Origin: Candidatus Altimarinota bacterium
GTDB lineage: Bacteria > Patescibacteriota > Gracilibacteria > BD1-5 > UBA6164
DNA: 64,000 nt
Reading direction: 5' to 3'
Assembly (NCBI GenBank): GCA_027019405.1
Contig: JALUWO010000057.1
Location: 1 to 64,000 of the forward strand
Part shown: one piece after another, positions 22,005 to 32,144 of the stretch
How the letters are laid out: each line of letters starts with the position of its first letter
Numbering within the stretch: position 1 is the first letter of the stretch
The notes under the pieces: generated by a model
Database searches by the model: none
The model's input: only the letters and a program-made list of their open reading frames with translations
Told to the model about the DNA's origin: nothing
Made by a program: the position numbers and the translations under genes

Positions 22005-22032
22005 TATATAATATAAAAAAATAAAAAGTCAA
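22005..22032 (-). promoter_or_regulatory. Possible promoter of the ABC-F gene
   Basis: On the minus strand TTGACT (22032-22027), 16 bases, then TATATA (22010-22005). A GGAGG lies just upstream, and a TTG here is in frame with the ABC-F ATG, but reading it as a start would add a hydrophobic leader that the family lacks. Confidence 0.4.
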
Positions 22033-22065
22033 TTTTTTCCTCCTACATTCTACTTCAAACTGCAC

Positions 22066-22135
22066 AAAAATTAAAAAATAAAAAAAGACATTCATAATGG
22101 AAGTTGCTTAAAACCTAACCATATACAAATGTCTT
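22066..22135 (-). terminator. Structured hairpin with a minus-strand T run, possibly the end of a small RNA
   Basis: AAGACATT (22085-22092) pairs with AATGTCTT (22128-22135); inside, ATGG pairs with CCAT. On the minus strand the stem is followed directly by TTTTTTTATTTTTT. The 374-base gap 21961-22334 has no open reading frame I can support, so this hairpin may end a short untranslated RNA starting near 22.3 kb, or end antisense transcription. No known RNA family is recognised. Confidence 0.4.
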
Positions 22136-22334
22136 ACAAACAGTTTAAAGAATAAAATATATATGCAATAGAATTTTATAAAAAAGAAAGATATAATAAC
22201 TAAAAATATTAACTTCCTGAATAAATAGCTTTAAAAAAGAAAACTAATAAAAAATTAATATAATTTGAAATATCATATTTATTTACTAAAATAATATTTA
22301 AGTATCTTTATTCAAAAATCTAAAATTAAAAAAT

Positions 22335-23054
22335 ATGAAGGAAAAAGTTATAAAAATAAAGACAAATGATAATCATATAATTTACTGAACTTTAAATACT
22401 ATAAAGACCAATAAATTAATAATTTTTATACATTGATTATATTCTGATCAAAATGATGAAATTTATATAAGAGCTAGTAAATATTTTTGAGAAAATAGTT
22501 ATGATTCTTTTAAATTTGATTTATATTCTGAAAGAGAAAATAGTAGAAAACTAATAAATAGTAATATTACTACTCATATAGAAGACTTAAAAAATGTAAT
22601 TAATTTTTTTAAAAAAAATTATAATTATAATGAAATTAATTTAATATGACATAGTTTAGGAGGATTAGTAATAATTAATGGAAACTTTTTTTCTAGAATT
22701 AATAAAGTTATACTTTGGGATCCATCTATATGATTAAGTCCTGAAGAAAAAAAAGAAGATATAACATATGATAAAAATGAGTGAATATATATAGTAAATT
22801 GGTGAATAAAATTTAAATTAAATAAAAAAATGTTGAAAGAGTGGGAAGAAGGAATTAATAAAAAATATATAAAAAATATAAATAAAAATACATTTTTTAT
22901 ATTTGCTGAAAATAGCTCAATATATAACAGATGGAAAAAATATATAAAAGATTATAATCTAAATTATACTATAATAAAAAAAATATGACATAATTTTGAA
23001 TGAGACAAAGTTAAAAAAGAATTATTTAAACAAACACTAAATTTTTTAAAATAA
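22335..23054 (+). CDS. Alpha/beta hydrolase
   Basis: A 239-residue protein. LIIFIHGLYSDQNDE is the oxyanion loop, INLIGHSLGGLVIINGNF the nucleophile elbow (about residues 97-113), FFIFAENSSIYNRWK the likely acid region, and KKIGHNFEGDKVK holds the candidate catalytic His. Glycines of HG and GHSLGG are partly UGA. The substrate is unknown. Its terminator was split by the IS element that follows. Confidence 0.75.
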
Positions 23055-23119
23055 AAAAATACTTAATAATTTTGAATTGCCCCCTTTTTAGTAGAGTCTA
23101 AAAAAAAAGATTTTTTAGT

Positions 23120-24039
23120 TTAATGATATAAGATGATTTTGTAATTTACAGGAGTCATCTTTTTTTTATTCCATTGATGTCTATCATTATTATAATAATA
23201 TATATATATAGTTTTCTATATATTTTTCAAGTTCATGGAATGAATTACATCAAGAAACATCTATTTCATCCTTTAAATGACCAAAAAATGATTCAGTAGG
23301 AGCATTATCAATACAATTTCACTTTCTGGACATTGATTGTATAATTCATAGTTCTTTAAGTTTTTTTGAATATTTTGGATGAGTATAATGAAATCATTGA
23401 TCAGAATGAAGAATAACTCATTTTAAATTACCATTATATTTACTTTCTAGCTCTTTTACTGTATTTTGAACAAATGATATTCATAAGTTATGAAGATATT
23501 TGTGATGCTAATATTTCACCAGTAATTATATCTTTAATAATAGATAAATAAGTCCACTTTCATTGAAATTTAATATATGTAATATCTGTTCATAATTTTT
23601 TAAGTGGAGTTATTCCTCTAAATTGTCTATTTAATATATTTTTTATAGATTTATGTTCTATTGTAGCTTTTTGAATGTTTTTATATGGATTTTTTCTTCT
23701 AATTTTAGCAAGTAATCAGTATTTATTCATTATTCTTAATGTTTTTTTATCATTGATTACTATATTCAATTTTTCAATTTCCATTGAAATTCTTCTATAT
23801 CAATATTTTCTATTATATTTTAAAGATATATCTCTTATTAATTCATAATCTTGTTTTTCCTTATCTTCTTTTGTTTGATTATTTATTACTTTATTTTTAT
23901 ATTTATAATATCAAGATTCTGATATTTTAGCTAAATTAAGTAAAATATATAGATTATATTTCTTACTTAATTTTAATATTACTTTAAATCTAATTGATTT
24001 ATTAAGGATAGAATCAATGTTTTTCTTTAAAATTTTCTC
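23120..24039 (-). pseudogene. IS3-family transposase OrfB, frameshifted
   Basis: The upstream part reads as the OrfB N-terminus (KKNIDSILNKS, a KYGYRRISMEIEK segment, PLKKLGTDITYIKF with the first catalytic Asp, then IKDIITGEILASQ). Near 23480-23511 the frame changes by one base, after which VILHSDQGFHYTHPKY (second Asp), ESFFGHLKDEIDV (catalytic Glu) and YYYNNDRHQWN continue in another frame to TPVNY. OrfB of this family is normally made by -1 frameshifting from OrfA over the A-rich overlap at 24002-24039; the internal shift is extra and should inactivate it. Confidence 0.8.
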
Positions 24040-24409
24040 TTAAGTATGCATTTTCTGTTTTATAATATTCAATTTTTTCTTTATCAGTTAGATTATTAAT
24101 ATTAATCTTTTTCTTTCCTTTAAAGCCTAATTTTCTTCATCTTTTAGCTATAGTTCAAAATGCTTCTTCTCAATATTTTTTATATTGATTATTCCATCTA
24201 CAAATTGAAGTTTCAGGTATTTTTGAATTTGATATATATTCAGGAAAGTTAATTTTTCTAAATATTTCTTTAGTTCAAAATTATTTATTCCATAATTTAA
24301 CAGATTCTATTTTACATTCTTTTGTAAATGTTATTCCTGTTTCTCAACATCTTAACACATAAGGATTATTAGATATTTCTTCTATTTGAACCTTGTTATA
24401 TTTTTTCAT
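24002..24409 (-). pseudogene. IS3-family OrfA with an internal stop codon
   Basis: It reads MKKYNKVQIEEISNNPYVLR and later RKINFPEYISNSKIPET, ICRGNNQYKKYGEEAF and a leucine-zipper-like end (INNLTDKEKIEYYKTE), the usual DNA-binding and dimerisation protein of IS150-like elements. A UAA at 24281-24283 interrupts it after about 42 codons, inside the segment leading to the helix-turn-helix. UAA is still a stop in this code, so the gene is broken. Confidence 0.8.
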
Positions 24410-24513
24410 AATATATTAATTAATAATTAATACTTTTCTTTATTATATTTAAATACAAAAAAAGTAGAGACTTTTTTTTATTCAACTCTACTTTTAGGGG
24501 GGCAGTTCATTAT

Positions 24514-24557
24514 TTATAAGTATTTTATGATTTAATTTTTATTTTTCAACTAATTCT
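24514..24557 (-). repeat. Source copy of the 44-bp repeat (TelA-family gene end)
   Basis: Identical to 14629-14672. It covers the last codons of the TelA-family gene, its stop and one arm of the terminator hairpin whose other arm lies left of the IS at about 23053-23064. Confidence 0.85.
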
Positions 24558-25624
24558 GCATTTAATTCTTCTACATCTTTTTTATTCAAAACTTTTAGAT
24601 TTTCTAGTTTATCTTTAGCTCATTTAAATAATTTTCTTTCTTCTGATGCTTCTTTAGTAATTTGTTCTCTATAAGATTCCATTTCATCAAAATAATTTTT
24701 CAATTTTGTAACATTTTCAATAAAAATAGAAGTAGATAAAACTGGTTTACTAGCCATTTCTTCAGCTTTTTTATTACCTTCAATAGCTTTATCTGTAAGT
24801 TCTGAAGACATATTATCAATAGTTTTACCCATAACTTCCATTGCTTTCATAGAAGCATCAATTGCTTTTTGACTAGAAGTTTCAATTAAAGCAGTAGAAA
24901 GTAAAGTTTTAAAAATTGGTCTACTAGAACTCATTGCTAAAGATAATTTATTAGCTGAATCCAATCTCATATTTAATCTTTTTCTAGCCATATCAAGATT
25001 TCAAATCAATACAACTAAATTTCATTTAAAAAATTCTACATTTCTAATAAACATTTTTAATTTTTCTTTTTGTTTTTCATCAGTAGTTTCATCAAGTCTT
25101 TTTTGAAGTTCAACTAATTTATCTTCTATAAAATCTTTATAAGCTTCTATCTTTCCTAGATTTTTTTCTATTGTATCAAGAAATTTAATTTGTAAATCAA
25201 TAGATTTATTAACTGAATCATATGTAGTATCAAATCAACTAAAAATAATTTCTATTTTCCCTTGAATTCATTTCATATCAAATTTTGCTTGATCTATTTT
25301 TTCATCAAGAGTTTGAACTAAATCTCAGATTAAAGGTATTTTTTTGAAAAATTTAGTTATTTTTCCATCATTATCAATTATCTCACTATAAACTCCTTGA
25401 ACATTTGAATTCATTTGTCATAATTCTTCTGAAACATTCATTATTGGATCCTTATCAATAACTTGAGCAGTTTCTTTAATAATATTATCAATAGGAGCAG
25501 TGATTTTTTCTCATACTTCTCTAAAATCCTTACTTTCAGCAAAAGATTTTTCAATTTCAGCTTTATCTGTAGCTGATAATTCAACTTTTTCTTCTTTTTT
25601 AATAGTTTTTGTTTGTGTAACCAT
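24539..25624 (-). CDS. TelA-like toxic anion resistance family protein
   Basis: A 361-residue, highly charged, helical protein. FKKIPLIGDLVQTLDEKIDQ, LDTIEKNLGKIEAYKDFIED, DETTDEKQKEKLKMFIRNVE and MARKRLNMRLDSANKLSLAM match the repeated helical pattern of TelA/KlaA/YceH proteins (PF05816). These are linked to tellurite and envelope-stress tolerance, but the molecular action is not known. It is divergent from the AAA+ ATPase at 25754, sharing a 129-base intergenic region; that pairing may be functional. The convergent hydrolase is separated only by the IS. Confidence 0.85.
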
Positions 25625-25695
25625 AGTTTTTATAAATTATTTTTAAAATACATATTTAGTCTATCATATTTTTATGATTTTACAAAAATTTTTAT

Positions 25696-25724
25696 TTGCA
25701 AAAAATAACTATAAATAGTAAAAT
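25696..25724 (+). promoter_or_regulatory. Possible promoter of the AAA+ ATPase gene
   Basis: TTGCAA (25696-25701), 17 bases, TAAAAT (25719-25724), about 30 bases before the ATG in the divergent intergenic region. AT-rich context lowers the confidence. Confidence 0.35.
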
Positions 25725-25753
25725 AAGATTAATTATAATTTTATAGAAATTTT

Positions 25754-27052
25754 ATGACAAATAAAGAAAAAGAAACACAATGATTTGAAACTTTTTTTAA
25801 TAGTCTAATTAATTCTCCAGAATATAAAGCAATGGTATGAGAATTTGATTCAGATAAAACTAAAGAACAATTAAATAAAGTAGATAAAACTATAAAAAAA
25901 GCTGGTGATATAATGTGAAATTTTAAAGATATTTTTGAAACTCCTGAAGTAATCCAAGCATGAAAAAATTATAAATGAACTTCTCAAGCTGAAACAAAAT
26001 TTTCTAAATCTAATGATGAAGATGAAAATAAAATGAATTTTGAAGTAAAATATTTTAAAGATAAAAATCCAAAAACTTGGGGATTTGCTTGAATTGCTTG
26101 ACTTGAAGATCTTAAACAAGAATTAAAAGAAAGTTTTGTGAATCCTTTAAAATTTAAATTTTTAGTTGATTCTTTAGAAAAAAGCCCTCTCTCAGTCTCT
26201 CCCCAAGGGAGAGAGGTAGAACAAAATAAAAATGAAATTTATTTAAAATTAAAACAAGCTTATGATAAATTAAAAGTTAATATTCCAACAGGGCTTTTAA
26301 TGTATGGTCCTCCTTGAACAGGTAAAACTTTTATAAGTAAAAAATTGGCTCAAGAATTATGAGCATGATTTATTTCAAAATCTATGTGAGAACTTGGAAG
26401 TAGTTATATACATCAAACTACTCAAAATATAAAAGAACTTTTTGATTTTGCCAAAAAAGAATCTAAAAAATGACCTATAATTTTATTTTTAGATGAAATT
26501 GATTCTTTAGTTTCAGCTAGAACTGATAGAGTTGATGCAAATAAAGCAGAAGAAGTAAGTCAATTTTTGCAAGAATTTAATAAATTATATGAAGAAGCTC
26601 CAAATTTAATAGTTATAGCTGCAACAAATAGACCAGATCATCTTGATTCTGCTCTACTTAGAAGTGGAAGACTTGATAAAAAAATCTATGTTTGACTTCC
26701 AGATTTTGAAACAAGAAAAGCTCTATTTAAGGTATTTATAGAAAAATTTGATAGACCACATTCAAAATTAAATTACAATAAATTAGCAGAACTTACAGAA
26801 TGATATGTAGCAGCTGATATAGAAAATATAGTTAAAGAAGCTTCAAGAGATGCTAGTCAATGAATTTTGGAACTAGTTAATTTAGTAGAAAATCAAAAAT
26901 GAGATAAAATAGATTTTGAAAAAATAAATAAAGATTTAGAAAAACATGTTTTAACTCAAGAATTACTAGAACAAGCAATAAAAGATACAACTAATTCAGT
27001 AAAAATGATTGATATGTCAGTATATGAGAAATGGAAACAAAAAGTAAGCTAG
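25754..27052 (+). CDS. AAA+ ATPase carrying an in-frame palindromic insert
   Basis: A 432-residue protein. The N-terminal 140 residues are charged and unfamiliar. The AAA core follows: LLMYGPPGTGKTFISKKLA (Walker A, about residues 184-202), IILFLDEIDSLVSARTD (Walker B), VIAATNRPDHLDSALLRSG (sensor 1) and SGRLDKKIYVGLPD (arginine-finger region). These are like FtsH/Cdc48-type single-ring ATPases but without protease or membrane segment. Just before the core, residues around 144-156 (SPLSVSPQGREVEQN) are encoded by a GC-rich palindrome. It is divergent from the TelA-like gene; an unfoldase or membrane-remodelling partner role is inference. Confidence 0.85.
26185..26216 (+). repeat. GC-rich palindromic element inside the AAA+ ATPase gene
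   Basis: CTCTCCC (26197-26203) and GGGAGAG (26207-26213) form a perfect hairpin, and CCTCTCTC (26186-26193) pairs with GAGAGAGG (26209-26216) as an alternative. It is followed by TAGAACAAAAT, a linker also found beside the related element at 46809-46896. The reading frame stays open through it. Its base composition is very unlike the surrounding AT-rich gene. Confidence 0.8.
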
Positions 27053-27070
27053 AAGTCTAGCTTACTTTTT
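27041..27070. terminator. Terminator between convergent genes
   Basis: AAGTAAGCTAG (27042-27052) pairs with CTAGCTTACTT (27057-27067), then a T run. It contains the stop codons of both the AAA+ ATPase gene and the minus-strand operon. Confidence 0.85.
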
Positions 27071-27469
27071 TATTGTCTTTTTAATATAAATTATTAAATT
27101 TTTATCAACAAATATTATATATTTATTATAATATATAGTAGATAATCTAATTATTTGAAAAAAGGTAAATAATAATACAATAGATCATAATAATGGCATT
27201 ATTACTAATAATATCATTCAAGTAACAAATCAAAAGAAAAAATTTAATTGATTCTTAAATTTTATTTTATTAGAATTTCATTCTTTAACAACTCAAAAAT
27301 CTTTAGTAAAATTATCTATTTTATTATTTATTCATAAAGAAATATATAGTTCAATTTTTCTTTTTTTCTTATTTGAAAGTATATAATTTTGAGAATTCAA
27401 AAAATTACTATTCTTTAAAATAGATTCTTGTTTTTTATTTTTTGAAAATGTTTTAATTTTTCTTTTCAT
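27062..27469 (-). CDS. Small membrane protein, last gene of the TPM/M50 operon
   Basis: A 135-residue protein. A basic, Asn-rich N-terminal half (KRKIKTFSKNKKQ) is followed by one or two hydrophobic segments at about residues 76-105 (FFFGFVTGMILLVIMPLLG and SIVLLFTFFQII). No known domain. It begins 14 bases after the coiled-coil gene ends, so it belongs to the same message. It may anchor or shield the other operon products at the membrane, an inference from position only. Confidence 0.6.
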
Positions 27470-27482
27470 ATTTATCTACTTT

Positions 27483-29090
27483 TTACCAACTACTACTTCA
27501 AGAACTACTGTAACTTGAAGAAAAACTAGATGAATCTGAAGACCAAGAAGATCATCAAGAATAACTAGAATAAGAACTACTATTGGAACTTGAATAATAG
27601 TATTCTTTAGAAGAATTATATCTAGATCTTATTTCAGCAAATAAATAAGATTTTATAGAAATATAATACTTAGATTTTTTAGTAAAACCAAAAAGTTTTT
27701 CTAAATCATCTAAATATCTAACTACTATATTTTTATAGCTTTTTTGTGTAATTCAAGGAGAATAAGAAACTGATTTTATTTTTTGGGAAATAAAATTAAT
27801 ATTAGTTTCTATTTTTTTTAAAGTTTTAGTATAACTTAAAAGAGTATATTCCTTGTTTTCTAAGTCTAGCCTATTAAATTCATTAATTAATATTTTTTTC
27901 AGATTATTTAATCAATATCTTATATAATTTTCTCCTTTAGAATCTGAAGAAAACATGGAAAATAAATTACTTAATAATCAAAAAATTAGATCATTAGATT
28001 TATTTTCATAAATATCATCAAATTTTTTTAAAAATTCTAATGCTTTTTTAAAAGTATTTAAATTAATCCCAAGATTTTCTACTAAATCTAATTCATTTTC
28101 AATTCAGATAATTCAAGATATATTTTTATAAAAATTATCTAAATTATTATATTTTTCATTTATATTTTTAGATATTTTAAAAATATTTACTATAAAATCT
28201 TGATTATTAAAAATATTATATTTATTATCAAGTTCTAAAAAAGCTTGTTTATTTTTTAAGATAAAATCTAAACCTAAAATAATATTTAATTTTTTTATTA
28301 AAAAATCTATTTCTTTTTTTAAGCTAGAAAAATCATTAAAAAAATTACTTTTAAAAACATCAAAATTTTTAAATTCATAAGATTTTTTTAAATTTTTTTT
28401 AATTTTTTGCTGAAAAAAGTTTTTTAAAGATTTTTGTATAGTTCATTTTTCAAAAAAATCCTCTTCTATATTTATTAAATTATTTAAAATATTATTAAAA
28501 GAATCTTTCAAATCTTCAATATCTTCAAAAATAGAATTTATATTTTCTAAATAATCTTTTTCTTTTTTAGTTAATTCTAAAGAATTTAATTCTCTTTCTA
28601 TTTTATTTTCAAAATTATTATCTAAAGATAATTTTATATTATATTTTGTTTGATAATCTAAATTAATATTATAGAAATTATAAAAATCATATAAATTCTT
28701 ATTTATTTCAATAACATCATCTTTTGAAGAAAAATCAACTTCTATATTTTTTGACTTTATTTTAAAATCTACAGATTTTAAAATAAGTTTCAATTTTTTT
28801 ATATTATTAATTAAAATCTTTTTTAAATTATTTATCCTAACAATCATTAAATCCTTAGTTGCTTGATATTCTTCTAAACTATCATTATCAATAATTTCAT
28901 TAATTTCTCTTTTATATCAATCCAATAAATTAATATAATTATTTAATCAAGATATATATTTTTTCAATAAATCAGTATCTATAGAACTAGAATTTGTTGA
29001 TTTACTAAATTCTAAAATTCTTTTATTGAATATATCAAAATCTTTTTCCAAAGTATTTATATCTTTTATTATTTCTTTTATTGTTCTCAT
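27483..29090 (-). CDS. Long coiled-coil protein with a serine-rich C-terminal tail
   Basis: A 535-residue protein, almost entirely Lys/Asn/Ile/Leu-rich helices with many heptad-like stretches (for example around residues 80-220) and no signal peptide. The last 45 residues change to Ser, Tyr and Gly (NSSSYSSYSGGSSGSSDSSS and SSSGSSW at the end). That tail resembles the GGGSSG...GASGSW ending of TPM-domain YgcG proteins, and the TPM protein is the gene just upstream, so the tail may be a shared sorting or interaction tag. I see no catalytic motif. A structural partner, in the way LemA accompanies TPM proteins elsewhere, is possible. Confidence 0.65.
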
Positions 29091-29100
29091 TTTTTATATT

Positions 29101-30054
29101 TTATAAATCAATATTTTTAAACTTTTCTACTTTTTCTTTTATTTCTTCCTTTTGAGAGAATGCTTTTTGCATAGCTTGTAATTCTTTATTATTTTCTTCA
29201 AATGTATTTTTAGATTTATTATAATATCTTATCAAAGTAAAAATATTTTTATCTAAATCTCATAATTTCTCTTTAATTGCCTTTTCTATTATAGAATAAC
29301 TTGAAAGCAATTTTTCTTTATCTTTTTCAAAAATTTTATTTTCATTTATTGTTAATATTTTAAACTTAACATCTTTATATAAGTTATTTAATCTAAAAAC
29401 ATAAAATTTTCTTAATCCTAAATATCATAAAATAATTCAAATAACTAATAATATATAATACAGATTTTTTCTTTTTGCACTTTGTGCTTTTTCAGCCTCT
29501 TTTTTTGCTATATAATTATGATACTGCTTGGCTAATTTTACTGCATCACATTTTCAAGAAACTCATACTTCCCTACATTTAGTTAAGATTTTATTATTTA
29601 AATTATCTAAATATTCTAAAACTCATTTTGTAAATTGTTTATTTTTAAAATTATAAATTATAGAATCTTGTATGCTTTTTAATTCTCTTGGAGTAATACT
29701 TTCTTTAAATTCATCTTTTATAAGACTTCTAATATCTCATCTACTTTTTATGTCAGATTTCATTGACAAAATTATGAGTAAATCTGAACTATAATTTTTA
29801 CTTTTTTGAATACAAGAATCAAAATTTGGTTTCAAATAACAAGAATCTCATTTTCATAAAATTATAACATCAGTATTTAATCAAGTATTTTTATAAAATT
29901 TTTCTAATTTATTATTGATTTGCTCAATATTACTAGAATTAGAAATATCCCAAAAATTATTTTTTTCTCAGTAAAAATCAATTTGATTAGCTGAAGCTAA
30001 ATTAAAGCTTGTTAATAATATTATAAATAATAATATATTGTATATTTTTTTCAT
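29101..30054 (-). CDS. TPM-domain protein with signal peptide and transmembrane helix
   Basis: A 317-residue protein. MKKIYNILLFIILLTSFNLA is a signal peptide. Residues about 40-150 follow the TPM pattern: NNKLEKFYKNTGLNTDVIIL, SSDLLIILSMKSDIKSRGDI, ITPRELKSIQDS and NKQFTKGVLEYLDNL. Two cysteine pairs could form disulfides. A transmembrane helix (YYILLVIGIILGYLGLRKFY, about 205-225) precedes a cytoplasmic coiled coil. TPM proteins (YgcG, TLP18.3, MolO) act at membranes, some as phosphatases, some as chaperone-like factors. It starts four bases after the M50-like gene ends. Confidence 0.75.
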
Positions 30055-30057
30055 TTT

Positions 30058-30696
30058 TTATTTTTTAAAAATTAATTTTAAATTATATAAAGTTATTAAT
30101 ATCACTAATAATAACCAAATTATCATCCAAACTGATTCTGGTAATATTCAAGAAAAAGCTTTTAAATCTGAGCTAGGTCAAACATTGAAATCTTCTATTA
30201 TATAAATAATACTAGAAACTCATAAAAATTGCAAAATCAAAGCATTACATTTAGAATATTTTGCTAAAATAAATAATAATAAAGATAAAAATAAAAATAA
30301 AATTATAAAACTTGATATAAATCAATTAAACCAAAAAATAGCTACAAAAACTATTAATCAAGATAAAAAATATAAAATAGATTTTGCTAATTTTTCTTTT
30401 TTAAATCAAATATAAAGTAATATATTTCAAAAAATTGCAGATCATAAATATCCTCAAGCTACAACTAAATCTCTTATTCATCAAGCTGTAGTAGTAACTC
30501 AACTTCAATTGGAATTAACAACTAATCACTTTACACCTCAACCAGTAATTAAAGCAAAAAAAGCATGTCAAAATTCATGCAAAAAAGTTACTAGTAAGTT
30601 TATTGGATAAACTATATAGTTTCAATATGAGATATAATGTTTTAGCAAAATATAAACTACTACTAAAACTATTAATGTTAGGATTTTATTTTTCAT
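30058..30696 (-). CDS. M50B-like membrane zinc metalloprotease
   Basis: A 212-residue integral membrane protein. VTFLHEFGHAFFALITGG carries the HExxH zinc site in the form HEFGH at about residues 33-37, in the first hydrophobic region, as in site-2 proteases. A Gly-rich stretch (SGVTTTAGGIRDLVVAGGYLG) follows, a pattern seen in the M50B-like group, then about four more membrane helices. Several glycines of that loop are UGA. Such proteases cut membrane-bound partners. Next to a TPM protein, that partner could be its own operon neighbour. No PDZ domain is visible. Confidence 0.75.
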
Positions 30697-30780
30697 TATT
30701 TTTAATTAAATATTCATGTTGAATTCAACTTTTATTTTCAGTTAATATCTTTAATTTTGTTTTCATTATTTATTTAATTA

Positions 30781-31581
30781 TTATTTTAACAAATTAAAAA
30801 ATATTTCTAGTTTTTGCTTATAATTTTTATAAGTTACTAAATTTAAATTATCTACTACTTTTAACCTTTTTTTCATTAATTCTATATGTCAATTATTTTC
30901 CATAGTATCTGGCAATTGTTCAAGTTCTTTCAAAGTATCTGATGTTTTAATTATATTTAAATACATTATATAAACTAAATAAAGAAAATATAACAAAATA
31001 CCATAAAATTTATAATAAGTATTTGAATTTTCTCTTGTCAAAATAAAATCACCAGATTGTAAATTTTTAATAAATTCTTCTAATAATTCTACTCATTTTT
31101 TACTTTCAAATTCTTTTCTAATAGTATTTAATTCCCTAAAATCATAACTTGGATATTTTTTAAAAGCAAAGATTCAAGTTTTATAATAAATAGTATTATC
31201 TAAATCAATCAAATAATCTTTCTCTGATAATCAATCAAAACATTCAAAAATATTATTTAAAAATTGAACTGTTCTTTTTTTTGTAATATTATTTAATAAA
31301 AATTTATTATTTAAATAAATATCTAGCTTAAAAATTGGTAAAAAATATTCATCTTCTTTTAAACTTCTTATATAATATACATCTATTTGCCCCATATTAT
31401 TATTAAAAACAAGAGAAATTTTTAAGTATTTTTCAGTAGTAATTTGTTTTTTATCAAAATTTATTCAATCAAAACTAATGGATTTTTCTATTTTTTTCAA
31501 AACTCCTCCTAAATTATTCTTTTCTTGTTCTACATCCAAAAATGGAGTATAAAATCTGTAAATTGTTGTTACATTATGCAT
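30781..31581 (-). CDS. Unknown protein with one membrane segment
   Basis: A 266-residue protein I do not recognise. It opens MHNVTTIYRFYTPFLD and is a mix of beta-like (KYLKISLVFNNNMGQIDVYY) and helical stretches. One hydrophobic segment lies near residues 195-212 (FYGILLYFLYLVYIMYLNII). No signal peptide. It ends KLEIFFNLLK. Placed between the M50-like protease and two further unknowns in the same direction; the 84-base gap to the protease is the largest in the operon. Confidence 0.6.
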
Positions 31582-31587
31582 TAATAA

Positions 31588-32127
31588 TTACTTCTTAAGA
31601 AAATAAAAAATATTATTTTTATCTATCATAAATATTTTTTGATATTTTTTATATTTATTCTGAATTGTAGAAAAATACACTCAGACTATAAAAAGAAAAA
31701 CAGGTAGAAAAATTATAATAGCAAATATATCTTCAAACTTTCAACTAAAAGATCTAAATACTAATATCAAAAATATTATAAAAAAAAGCCAAAATATTTT
31801 CCTAAAAAAATATTTAAAACTGTAATTTTTCTTAAATCATTCTAAATTATTAAGTTTTCAATATATTAATTTTCATCAATTCAAAGAAACTCAATTAGTT
31901 ACAATTCAACTGTTAAGATTATTATAATCATCAAAAAGATAGTTTAATAAAAAAAATCTCTTTGTTTTTCAAAAAATATAATTCTGATTATTTCTAAAAT
32001 TTTTATTATTTAAAATTTTTAATAATTTATTATTTTTTATATTATTATAAGTTTTTTCACTATTTTTAGTGTGTTCTTTTTCTATATAATCTATTATTTT
32101 ATTATGTAAATATTTTTTAAAATTCAT
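31588..32127 (-). CDS. Unknown protein with two membrane helices
   Basis: A 179-residue protein. The N-terminal 110 residues are basic and Asn-rich and include FLLNYLFDDYNNLNSGIVTN. Two adjacent hydrophobic helices lie near residues 115-160 (IFGLFFIIFLILVF and IFAIIILPVFLFIVGVYF). The tail is KKYQKIFMIDKNN. No domain is recognised. Six bases separate it from the next gene, so it is co-translated. Confidence 0.6.
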
Positions 32128-32144
32128 ATTTATAAATTAAAATA

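Larger units (their letters stand above)
23073..24509 (-). mobile_element. Decayed IS3-family (IS150-like) insertion sequence, about 1.4 kb
   Basis: The ends are imperfect inverted repeats: TGAATTGCCCCC at the left and, on the other strand, TGAACTGCCCCCC at the right, followed inward by AGTAGAGT on both sides. TGAAC-TGCCCC ends, an orfA with a helix-turn-helix and an overlapping DDE orfB are the IS3 family pattern. It sits in the loop of the terminator between the hydrolase and the TelA-family gene: the left flank carries AAAATACTTA and the right flank TTATAAGTATTTT. I see no clean target duplication. Both reading frames are damaged. Confidence 0.85.

Noticed and set aside
21961-22032. TTG start extending the ABC-F protein upstream, with GGAGG before it
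   Set aside because: The added 24 residues are hydrophobic and absent from the family; the AT-rich stretch is better explained as promoter.
22085-22135. tRNA or SRP RNA
   Set aside because: The hairpin lacks a cloverleaf, T-loop or the SRP tetraloop pattern.
24281-24283. UAA in OrfA read as a sense codon
   Set aside because: UAA ends all other genes in the window, so recoding here is unlikely; a nonsense mutation is simpler.
23066-24516. Target-site duplication of the IS element
   Set aside because: Flanking bases (ATTT and TTAT) do not give a matching 3-4 base repeat; the ends may have mutated.
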